Below are positions 1 through 4,726 of a DNA stretch of 8,378 nt, one piece after another. The DNA lies in NCBI GenBank assembly GCA_964422865.1, contig CAYRCU010000021.1, positions 1-8,378 on the forward strand. Direction: 5' to 3'. Position 1 is the stretch's first letter. Every line of letters begins with the position of its first letter. The DNA is from CAYRCU01 sp964422865 (GTDB taxonomy: Bacteria; Patescibacteriota; Microgenomatia; UBA8517). The position numbers and the translations under genes are program-made. Under the pieces are notes generated by a model. The model searched no databases. It had not been told where the DNA came from and saw only the letters and a list, made by a program, of their open reading frames with translations.

Positions 1-1566
1 CCTGCAGCCTATCTTACCCGTGAGGGTTCGGAAATGGATACTACTGTGAATTTCGCCGCGACCCTGTTCTCTGACCCGGTGCTCCATAATCTCTATTCCC
101 AGCTTCTTGCCGTGGAAGCCGATCTCAGGGGTAAGTTGAAAGAGTATTCAGCCAATCATCCCAAGGTGCTTGAGGTAAAGGCAAAGCTTGAAGGGCTCAA
201 GGACCAGATGAAATATGAGATTGCCAAACGTGTGCCGAGTATCAAGACCGAGATCGACGGTGTGCAGAATCAGATCGCCGCCCTTCAGCAGAAATTGAAG
301 AACGTGCCTGAAGACGAGATTCAACTCGCCCGTCTGGAACGGGACCGTGAGACTGCGGAAAAACTCTATACCTATTTTGCCGAAAAACTCGAAGAGACAA
401 AAGTCCAGGAAGCCGGTGTCACTTCTGACCTCAAGATTATCAATCCGCCGCTCGTTTCTGAAAAACCGGTCAATTCAAGGGGCAGACTGCGTGCCCTGAT
501 AATCGCGATGGTACTCAGTCTTTTTGTCGGAGGTTTCGCCGTATTCATCGCTGAATACCTTGACAACAGTGTAAAAGATCCGGATATCATCTCTGACAAA
601 CTGGGATTGCCCATTTTCGCATCAATTCCGAATATCGATGAACAGGATACAAAGCCCAAACCCCGTAGAGTGAAAAGGTCCGGGACTATGTACTATGCTC
701 AGTTTTTAAAAGACCTGCTCTTTTCTATGCTGCCGAAATCAGTCAACAACAAGAACAGTCGTTCATCCAGACGTCTGACATTCATCGACCCCAAAGTCTA
801 TTCTGCTGAGTTCGAGGCGTTCCGCAAGCTCTCCATAAATCTGGAATTCGCCCATCCTGAAAAGAAATATCAGGTGATTTATATTACTTCGACCGGACCG
901 GACGAAGGTAAAACTTTGATCTCCTTGAATCTCGGGGTCGTGCTCAGGCTTTCCAATAAAAAAGTGCTCTGCCTTGATACTGATTTCCGTAAGAAAAGGG
1001 GCAGTATCACTGATATTGTGGGGATGCGTAAAAAGCCCGGACTCTTTGATGTGCTCAAAGCTGAAATTCCATTAGAAAAAGCAATCATTCAATATCAGGT
1101 GAAAACTTCAGGTTCAAAAACCCGCAGTGCCCGGACTGCAGACTCTGTTGAATCACCAGAAGAAAAAGGCTCTGACCCTGTACATTCTGTATTGAACACT
1201 CTGGAAGTTTTGCCCGTGGGCAAGATTCCACCCAACCCGTTTGTCTTCCTCGATTCGGAAAATATGAAGAGTTTGATCAGTGATTTGAAGTCTAAATACG
1301 ACTATATCCTGATCGACGGCGTGCCGTTGATACTATTTGCTGATGCCTCATACTTAGCGAACTTCGCCGATGGTGTGCTTCTGACCGCCCGCTATGGCAG
1401 GACCACATTCAAAGAACTCGAATATTCGCGTGATATGCTCTTTTCATCCAAATCAAATATCATCGGTATTATAATGAACGGCGTACCCAAAACCCGTGAA
1501 GGCTACTACTACTATCACCACTACTACTATCATAAGTACTACCCCAAATACTATCGAACGCAGTAA
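1..1566 (+). CDS. Bacterial tyrosine kinase / polysaccharide co-polymerase (Wzc/CapB type), 5'-partial
   Basis: The frame is open from base 1, so the start lies upstream; the ATG at 34 is probably internal. The order of parts fits a Wzc-like BY-kinase, an inner-membrane protein controlling the length and export of capsule or exopolysaccharide. First comes a coiled-coil periplasmic segment (about 130-410), then a GNVR-like region (VPEDEIQLARLERDRETAEKL), then a membrane helix (about 493-552) and a cytoplasmic kinase. All three BY-kinase motifs are present: Walker A GPDEGKT (895-915), Walker A' with DTDFR (976-990) and Walker B ILIDGVP (1306-1326). Between A' and B is a charged Ser/Lys/Arg-rich insert (about 1102-1185). 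The C-terminus is the expected autophosphorylation cluster, with 11 Tyr among the last 20 residues, interleaved with His. Third codon positions are more GC-rich than in the downstream genes, so this looks like resident genome. Family call is confident; the polymer served is unknown. Confidence 0.93.
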   Translation, partial: PAAYLTREGSEMDTTVNFAATLFSDPVLHNLYSQLLAVEADLRGKLKEYSANHPKVLEVKAKLEGLKDQMKYEIAKRVPSIKTEIDGVQNQIAALQQKLKNVPEDEIQLARLERDRETAEKLYTYFAEKLEETKVQEAGVTSDLKIINPPLVSEKPVNSRGRLRALIIAMVLSLFVGGFAVFIAEYLDNSVKDPDIISDKLGLPIFASIPNIDEQDTKPKPRRVKRSGTMYYAQFLKDLLFSMLPKSVNNKNSRSSRRLTFIDPKVYSAEFEAFRKLSINLEFAHPEKKYQVIYITSTGPDEGKTLISLNLGVVLRLSNKKVLCLDTDFRKKRGSITDIVGMRKKPGLFDVLKAEIPLEKAIIQYQVKTSGSKTRSARTADSVESPEEKGSDPVHSVLNTLEVLPVGKIPPNPFVFLDSENMKSLISDLKSKYDYILIDGVPLILFADASYLANFADGVLLTARYGRTTFKELEYSRDMLFSSKSNIIGIIMNGVPKTREGYYYYHHYYYHKYYPKYYRTQ

Positions 1567-1567
1567 A

Positions 1568-1854
1568 ACCCCGCACTTTTGATGTACTATGTTTATATAT
1601 TGAAGAGTGTTAAATTCACTGGCAAAATCTATATCGGGTATACCTCTGATTTAAAAAAGAGAGTAGCATTACATATGGCTGGCGCTAATTACACTACGCG
1701 TAATTTACGTCCGTTAGAATTAATTTATTACGAAGCATTTAAATCAAAAACAGATGCGCGCAACCGAGAAAAGCAGTTAAAAAATTATGGTAATGCATTA
1801 GGGCACTTAAAGAAGAGAATAGCTAAGTCGCTTGAATGAAAAAAGTGCGGTGGT
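1568..1854 (+). mobile_element. Minimal GIY-YIG cassette with terminal inverted repeats
   Basis: CCGCACTTTT (1571-1580) is perfectly inverted as AAAAGTGCGG (1841-1850). The match extends outward by ACC/GGT (1568-1570 with 1852-1854) if T1851 is bulged, giving 13 pairs. The left repeat ends 1 nt before the ATG of the enclosed gene and the right one begins 1 nt after its stop. Outside, the left arm starts one base after the kinase stop codon, and the right arm ends exactly where a second copy of the kinase tail begins. No transposase is present. That this is a mobile unit is inferred from the inverted repeats, the duplicated flank and a second cassette of the same design at 4422-4726. Confidence 0.6.
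1582..1839 (+). CDS. Small GIY-YIG domain endonuclease-like protein
   Basis: This 85-residue protein is a stand-alone GIY-YIG domain of the short UvrC-like/UPF0213 type. The signature pair is YVYIL (residues 3-7) and YIGYTSDL (about 17-24). It is followed by the usual Arg (LKKRVALH), the TRNLRPLELIYYEAF block that supplies the catalytic Glu, and an ARNREKQLK tail. The domain is known as a metal-dependent DNA strand-cleavage fold; the target here is unknown. I chose the ATG at 1582, 15 nt after the kinase stop, because family members start with M-x-Y-V-Y. A TTG lies directly before it. There is no Shine-Dalgarno sequence; the left inverted repeat occupies that space, so expression may be weak or coupled to the kinase. 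It is related to the GIY-YIG protein at 4437-4706 but clearly diverged from it. Confidence 0.88.
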   Translation: MYYVYILKSVKFTGKIYIGYTSDLKKRVALHMAGANYTTRNLRPLELIYYEAFKSKTDARNREKQLKNYGNALGHLKKRIAKSLE

Positions 1855-1905
1855 CATCATTACTACTATCATAAATACTATCCAAAATATTATCGAAAAG
1901 AATGA
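1855..1905 (+). pseudogene. Orphan second copy of the kinase C-terminal tail
   Basis: Read in the phase of 1855, this stretch encodes HHYYYHKYYPKYYR followed by KE and a stop. The kinase's own tail at 1516-1566 reads HHYYYHKYYPKYYR followed by TQ and a stop. Over the 14 shared codons there are six base differences, all synonymous third-position changes; only the last two residues and the stop codon differ. In phase, a TGA at 1837-1839 lies five codons upstream and there is no start codon, so the copy is not translated here. It is either the displaced original kinase end or the tail of a related kinase brought in by recombination. Confidence 0.8.
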
Positions 1906-1950
1906 TAGTTCGTTTAGTTCGTTAATTTCGTTTAATTCGTTATATCGTTT
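1906..1950 (+). repeat. Degenerate 9-bp repeats, TTCGTTNAN orientation
   Basis: About five degenerate units of TTCGTTTAG / TTCGTTAAT / TTCGTTTAA / TTCGTTATA type lie directly before the four-helix-bundle gene. On the opposite strand they read AACGAANNN. That is the same 9-bp word family as the AACGCTCNN array after the gene, but pointing the other way. No Shine-Dalgarno sequence is visible between this array and the ATG at 1953. Confidence 0.7.
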
Positions 1951-1952
1951 AA

Positions 1953-2348
1953 ATGAAGATCAAACAATTTGAAGATCTGGAATGTTGGCAGCTTGCACGC
2001 GAATTTGTTAAGTATATTTATAAGCTCGCACGCAAACCAAGATTTACTAAGGATCTGCGGTTGGTTGATCAAATAACAGGTGCTGGGGTTTCTATAATGA
2101 ATAATATTGTAGAAGGATGGGCGGCTCAGTCAACCGCAGAGTTTATCAAATTTCTTAAGTATTCCCGTCGTTCATGTGCAGAGAGCCAGAATTGTTTATA
2201 TGTTGCTTTGGATCAGATGTATATTACTGATTTAGAGTTCCAAAAAGGCTATAGCATGGCAACACGAATTACTCAAGTTATAGATGGTTTACTACGGTAT
2301 CTGCGTTCTTTGTTATCAAAAAATGCTCAACGATCTCAACGCCCCTAA
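1953..2348 (+). CDS. Four-helix-bundle protein, 23S rRNA intervening-sequence (S23) family
   Basis: The 131-residue product has the whole family pattern. It opens with FEDLECWQLAREFVKYIYKL (helix 1), then a DLRLVDQITGAGVSIMNNIVEGW block (helix 2), EFIKFLKYSRRSCAESQNCLYVALD (helix 3) and a closing helix to about residue 120. Such proteins were first noticed in intervening sequences inside 23S rRNA genes and are common as single accessory genes; the biochemical role is unknown, with a basic helical bundle suggesting RNA or protein binding. The ATG at 1953 gives the standard MKIKQFEDLE start. The last eight residues (NAQRSQRP) are encoded by the beginning of the 9-bp repeat array, so the original stop was probably lost or moved when the array formed. 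Opposed repeat arrays flank the gene on both sides. Confidence 0.88.
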   Translation: MKIKQFEDLECWQLAREFVKYIYKLARKPRFTKDLRLVDQITGAGVSIMNNIVEGWAAQSTAEFIKFLKYSRRSCAESQNCLYVALDQMYITDLEFQKGYSMATRITQVIDGLLRYLRSLLSKNAQRSQRP

Positions 2349-2483
2349 CGCTCTCAACGCTCCTAACGCTCTAAACGCTCTAAACGCTCCAAACGCTCTC
2401 AACGCTCCCAACGCTCTCAACGCTCCCAACGCTCCAAACGCTCCCAACGCTCCTAACGCTCTAAACGCTCCAAACGCTCTAAA
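2331..2483 (+). repeat. 9-bp tandem array CGCTCYNAA (AACGCTCNN), about 17 units
   Basis: Seventeen consecutive 9-bp units run without a phase slip. The core AACGCTC is almost fixed and the two following bases vary among TA, CA, TC, CC and CT; the first two units are less perfect (CGATCT, CGCCCC). The array covers the last codons of the four-helix-bundle gene and runs past its stop. The 9-bp period makes reading frames that spell N-A-P/N-A-L repeats; I regard these as by-products, not genes. Confidence 0.95.
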
Positions 2484-2496
2484 CGTCCTGTTCCTG

Positions 2497-2517
2497 TCCG
2501 AAATCCGAAATGCCTTA
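2497..2517 (+). repeat. 7-bp CCGAAAT repeat, copy 1, ending AAATGCCTTA
   Basis: Two CCGAAAT units are followed by GCCTTA and then CTCCCGCTCTTCC. The same arrangement, with more units, occurs at 2997-3040 and 3285-3320 and always ends in AAATGCCTT. A short two-unit trace is seen near 8165-8176. Confidence 0.75.
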
Positions 2518-2530
2518 CTCCCGCTCTTCC

Positions 2531-2558
2531 TTGACAGGAGAATAATTTTGATTAAAAT
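2531..2558 (+). promoter_or_regulatory. Promoter for hicB, possibly leaderless
   Basis: TTGACA (2531-2536), 16 bp, then TAAAAT (2553-2558). The hicB ATG is only 7 nt after the -10 element, about where transcription would begin, so the mRNA may be leaderless. AGGAG at 2536-2540 is too far from the ATG to be its ribosome binding site. Confidence 0.6.
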
Positions 2559-2564
2559 AAAATT

Positions 2565-2792
2565 ATGAGAAAAAAGAAAACGGATTATACAATTATAATA
2601 CACTCTGCTGAAGAGGGTGGGTATTGGGTAGAAGTCCCGGCACTTCCTGGTTGTTATTCACAGGGAGAGACAATAGAACAATCTTTGATAAATATTAAAG
2701 AGGCGATTGGAGCCCACCTGCTTGCTTTGAAAAAAACAGGTAAGAGAATTCCAAAAGACAAGATACTTGTACTTAGTCATGTAGAAGTATAG
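2565..2792 (+). CDS. hicB: HicB-family antitoxin
   Basis: The 75-residue protein is a HicB/UPF0150 degenerate-RNase-H-fold domain. It has a basic start, a beta strand (YTIIIHSAEEGGYWVEV), the signature PALPGCYSQGETIEQSL, and a helix (NIKEAIGAHLLALKKTGKRIP). HicB neutralises the mRNA-cleaving toxin HicA and, in versions with an added DNA-binding domain, represses the operon. This is the short form without an obvious HTH or RHH, so autoregulation may be weak. An in-frame TAA at 2553 fixes the ATG at 2565 as the start. It stops with TAG, which matters for judging the amber codon in the ATPase at 5386-6639. A hicA-like frame follows 34 nt later, giving the hicBA order. Confidence 0.87.
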   Translation: MRKKKTDYTIIIHSAEEGGYWVEVPALPGCYSQGETIEQSLINIKEAIGAHLLALKKTGKRIPKDKILVLSHVEV

Positions 2793-2826
2793 CTTGGTTA
2801 CTGAAATTATCCAGAATATTAATTGA

Positions 2827-2955
2827 ATGACAAAAATTTTAAGGGGAGTCAAAGCGAGGAAGGCTATAAAAGTTTTTATCAAAGCAGGAGGTGTTGAAAG
2901 AGGTGGTAAAGGCAGTCATGTTAATATCAAGATGCCGAGAAGAGCAGTTTATTGA
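2827..2955 (+). pseudogene. hicA: Truncated HicA-like toxin
   Basis: This 42-codon frame reads like the N-terminal half of HicA, a small double-stranded-RNA-binding-fold toxin that cleaves mRNA. A Lys/Arg-rich first helix ends in KARKAIKVFIKAGGV and is followed by GGKGSHVNIKMP. The GSH motif with the catalytic His is present (His at residue 31). A TGA then ends the protein at 2955, whereas HicA proteins usually continue for 20 or more residues through another strand and helix. No downstream frame restores that part; the sequence passes into CCGAAAT repeats within about 40 bp. A TGA lies directly before the ATG, so the start is not further upstream. The toxin is probably inactive and hicB an orphan antitoxin, but a minimal active form cannot be excluded. 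Confidence 0.65.
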
Positions 2956-2996
2956 CTTATTATGAAAACGCAACCGCTAAAATGCAATCTTTTCAA

Positions 2997-3040
2997 TTCC
3001 GAAATCCGAATTCCGAAATCCAAAATCCAAAATGCCTTTA
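2997..3040 (+). repeat. 7-bp CCGAAAT/CCAAAAT repeat, copy 2
   Basis: Five 7-bp units (TCCGAAA, TCCGAAT, TCCGAAA, TCCAAAA, TCCAAAA) end in TGCCTTTA and are followed by TTCTCCCGTTCTTCG. It starts about 40 bp after the premature end of hicA. Confidence 0.85.
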
Positions 3041-3073
3041 TTCTCCCGTTCTTCGTTTCCCCGTTTCTCTTCT

Positions 3074-3130
3074 GTCATTCCTTCGTTCTACTCAGGACAA
3101 CGTCTGAGGAGCAACGCGACGAAGAATCTC
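3074..3130 (+). repeat. GTCATTCTGAG...GAAGAATCTC intergenic repeat, expanded variant
   Basis: The ends are GTCATTC (3074) and GACGAAGAATCTC (to 3130). The middle is longer and degenerate compared with the compact copy at 8259-8285. Repeats that read GTCATTCTGAGCG...GAAGAATC are widespread in intergenic DNA of several phyla, and the ends (ATTCT/AGAAT) can pair as a stem. Confidence 0.65.
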
Positions 3131-3134
3131 TCTT

Positions 3135-3281
3135 TTCCAGCACCGCTCCCTTCCATGCACGAAGTGCATCCCTTCCAGTGCAGCTCCCTTCCATGCCTCG
3201 CATCCCTTCCAGCGCAGCTCCCTTCCAGCACCGCTCACCGCTCCCTTTTCCCTTCGCTCTATGCCCTTCGCTCTTTGCCCT
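3135..3281 (+). repeat. Pyrimidine-rich tandem repeat around TCCCTTCCA
   Basis: TCCCTTCC recurs at 3147, 3169, 3185, 3203 and 3219, with TCCCTTTTCC at 3242, followed by a CCCTTCGCTCT doublet. Spacing is mostly 16-23 bp. Between cores the text alternates between CATGC and CAG(C/T)GCAG forms, and ATGCAC-GAA-GTGCAT (3155-3169) makes a perfect 6-bp hairpin. Frames open through this tract look like shadows of the repeat. I see no gene between 2956 and 3374. Confidence 0.8.
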
Positions 3282-3284
3282 TAC

Positions 3285-3320
3285 TTCCGAAATCCGAAAT
3301 CCGAAATCCAAAATGCCTTA
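3285..3320 (+). repeat. 7-bp CCGAAAT repeat, copy 3, ending AAATGCCTTA
   Basis: Three CCGAAAT units and one CCAAAAT unit are followed by GCCTTA. The end matches copy 1 exactly, although the sequence beyond it (CTTGGGTAATTC) differs. Confidence 0.85.
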
Positions 3321-3374
3321 CTTGGGTAATTCTACCTACGATGTTTTCCGTAAGTTCCGAAAGGGAATAAAATC

Positions 3375-3402
3375 TTGACAAAATGTACTTAAATCGTATT
3401 AT
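3375..3402 (+). promoter_or_regulatory. Promoter for the small-protein / nucleotidyltransferase pair
   Basis: TTGACA (3375-3380), 16 bp, then TATTAT (3397-3402). A leader of about 115 nt would precede the next convincing start at 3527. That leader contains the hairpin at 3447-3475 and a T7 run at 3494-3500. Confidence 0.55.
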
Positions 3403-3446
3403 TATGGCGTTGATTTTACTTAAAAATCATAAGTTTTTCTGTTCTG

Positions 3447-3475
3447 GTCAGCCACCTATAAATGGTGTAACTGAC
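3447..3475 (+). promoter_or_regulatory. Stem-loop in the 5' leader
   Basis: GTCAG (3447-3451) pairs with CTGAC (3471-3475), and CACC (3453-3456) with GGTG (3464-3467). The loop is 7 nt (TATAAAT), with a C/TAA internal bulge. It sits in the middle of the inferred leader. The T-run follows 18 nt after the stem, which is too far for a classical terminator. It could be an RNA regulatory element or an operator; I recognise no known riboswitch. Confidence 0.4.
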
Positions 3476-3526
3476 AAGGGCGGTAGTATGTGCTTTTTTT
3501 CAAAAATCAGATAAACTTCGTCAATT

Positions 3527-3736
3527 ATGAGGAAAATCTGGATTAAAAAATGTAACTCGTTTCGTGCCAGTGAAGAATTTGACCGGCAATATTATGCCCG
3601 GATGAGTCCGGAACAACGGCTTGAGATAGTTCAATTTCTGCGTGAAATATACTATAAATTTAACCGGCAATATAAAAGTGAAGACAGAAAAAGATTACGA
3701 AGAGTTGTTAAAATTATTCAACCGGCATCGCGTTAA
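3527..3736 (+). CDS. Small basic protein paired with nucleotidyltransferase (putative antitoxin partner)
   Basis: The 69-residue protein starts MRKIWIKKCNSFRASEEFDRQYYARM and continues with SPEQRLEIVQFLRE, a helical region and a basic end (RKRLRRVVKIIQPASR). From memory, short proteins of this pattern (FxxAxEFDxxYY...MSPEERLxxVQxLR) often precede AbiEii- or DUF6036-like nucleotidyltransferases and may act as the antitoxin or substrate of the pair; I could not verify this here. The end overlaps the downstream gene in another frame by at least 59 nt, which suggests tight translational coupling. No Shine-Dalgarno sequence is seen before the ATG. The conserved look of the whole frame and the promoter upstream make it likely to be a real gene. 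Confidence 0.7.
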   Translation: MRKIWIKKCNSFRASEEFDRQYYARMSPEQRLEIVQFLREIYYKFNRQYKSEDRKRLRRVVKIIQPASR

Positions 3737-4142
3737 ATATTGCATTATAGGTGCCTATGCAGTGGCTTTCTATGCTCGGCCACGTTATACAAAGGATATG
3801 GATATTCTGGTTGAGGCAGATGTCAAAAATGGGCAGAGAATTGTCAATGCCTTAAACGATTTCGGATTTAAAAGTCTCGGATTGAGAAAAGAAGATTTTT
3901 CAGTGAAAAATAAGATAATACAACTGGGCTATGAACCTGTAAGGATTGATATTATTACATCTATCCCCGGATGTGAATTTAAAGAGGTGTGGCAGAATAG
4001 AAAGATTGGCAAATATGGTAGACAAAGGGTTAATTTTATCGGTTTTAACGAATTGGTGAAGAACAAGAGGGCATCTACGCGTCGGCAGGATAAGCTTGAC
4101 CTTGAAAATTTATTGAAGAGCCGAGAATCCAGAACAAAATGA
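3678..4142 (+). CDS. Nucleotidyltransferase, AbiEii/DUF6036-like (putative toxin)
   Basis: The protein has the nucleotidyltransferase beta fold start: VKYCIIGAYAVAFYARPRYTKDMDILVE, where GAYAV is the G[G/A]-type turn and DMD holds the metal-binding acidic pair. A later region PVRIDIITSIPGCEF may supply the third Asp. The end, FIGFNELVKNKRASTRRQDKLDLENLL, is the usual C-terminal helix of these families. I prefer the GTG at 3678 (154 residues) because relatives start close to MKTEKDYEELL; an ATG at 3642 would add 12 residues and lengthen the overlap with the upstream gene to 95 nt. Known members of the superfamily act as toxins that modify tRNA or proteins by NMP transfer; the target here is unknown. 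The first motif has GA rather than the more usual GG/GS. Confidence 0.8.
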   Translation: MKTEKDYEELLKLFNRHRVKYCIIGAYAVAFYARPRYTKDMDILVEADVKNGQRIVNALNDFGFKSLGLRKEDFSVKNKIIQLGYEPVRIDIITSIPGCEFKEVWQNRKIGKYGRQRVNFIGFNELVKNKRASTRRQDKLDLENLLKSRESRTK

Positions 4143-4421
4143 TGTCAAGCATCAAGATCCCTTTCTTCCTTTTTCCCTCTCAACTAAGGCAATGGCTCTA
4201 AAACATAACAATGATAAAGTCAAGGGTACGGATCTTCAGGAAAGACTCTTTAATTTTGCAGTAAAAGTTATTAAATTTCTAAAAAGATTACCTTATTCAA
4301 AAGAAAATGATGTTATTAGATATCAATTGGCCAAATGCGCTACTTCCATAGGAGCCAACTATGAAGAAGCACAAGGAGCATTTAGTAAAGAAGATTTCAG
4401 ATATAAAATTGGGATATGTTT

Positions 4422-4726
4422 ATCCTGTGAAATATCATGTTTTATTACGTATATGTGCTCATAAGTGAGAAGGATTCCAAATTCTATACTGGCTATAGCG
4501 CTAATTTAAAGGATCGATTGAAAACTCATAATAAAGGAAGAGTAGTTGCTACAAGGAATAGAAAACCTCTAAAATTGGTCTATTTTGAAGCCTGTCTAAA
4601 TAGAGAAGATGCTTTAAGACGAGAAAAATATCTTAAGACTACATACGGGAAGCGTTACATTCGGAACAGACTAAGAAATTATCTTGATGGTAAGAAAGAA
4701 TCTTAAATGTATCTATTTCACAGGAT
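4422..4726 (+). mobile_element. Minimal GIY-YIG cassette with perfect 13-bp inverted repeats
   Basis: ATCCTGTGAAATA (4422-4434) is perfectly inverted as TATTTCACAGGAT (4714-4726). The left arm ends 2 nt before the GIY-YIG ATG; the right arm starts 7 nt after its TAA. TGT is found just outside on both sides (4417-4419 and 4726-4728), a possible 3-bp target duplication, although the exact edges are uncertain by a few bases. No other gene lies inside. Unlike the first cassette, insertion is directly demonstrated because the host gene is cut in two. Confidence 0.8.
4437..4706 (+). CDS. Small GIY-YIG domain endonuclease-like protein
   Basis: The 89-residue protein shows YYVYVL (residues 3-8) and FYTGYSANL (about 16-24) as the two GIY-YIG strands. 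DRLKTH carries the conserved Arg, TRNRKPLKLVYFEA the catalytic Glu, and REKYLKTTYGKRYIRNRLRNYL the typical end of this subfamily. Note T for I in the YIG strand. It has no evident Shine-Dalgarno sequence; the left inverted repeat lies directly upstream, and its ATG overlaps the reading frame of the interrupted host gene, so translation may depend on ribosomes coming from that gene. It is the only gene in its cassette and the obvious candidate for making the cut that allowed insertion, by analogy with homing endonucleases. Confidence 0.88.
   Translation: MFYYVYVLISEKDSKFYTGYSANLKDRLKTHNKGRVVATRNRKPLKLVYFEACLNREDALRREKYLKTTYGKRYIRNRLRNYLDGKKES

Noticed and set aside
2284..2568. Open frames on both strands with Asn-Ala-Pro/Leu or Gly-Ala-Leu repeats
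   Set aside because: They arise because the 9-bp array has a period divisible by three; there is no family resemblance, and they overlap the end of a real gene.
2962..3378. Two + strand frames and one - strand frame of 78-138 codons
   Set aside because: They consist almost wholly of CCGAAAT and TCCCTTCC repeats and have no domain signature or ribosome site.
3404..3514. A 36-codon frame starting ATG just after the -10 element at 3397-3402
   Set aside because: The ATG is 1 nt after the -10 hexamer, upstream of any likely transcription start, and the peptide resembles nothing I know.
4140..4175. TGATG-TCAAG-CATCA hairpin followed by a C/T tract as a terminator
   Set aside because: The stem is only 5 bp with weak pairs, overlaps the stop codon, and the tract is not a T-run.
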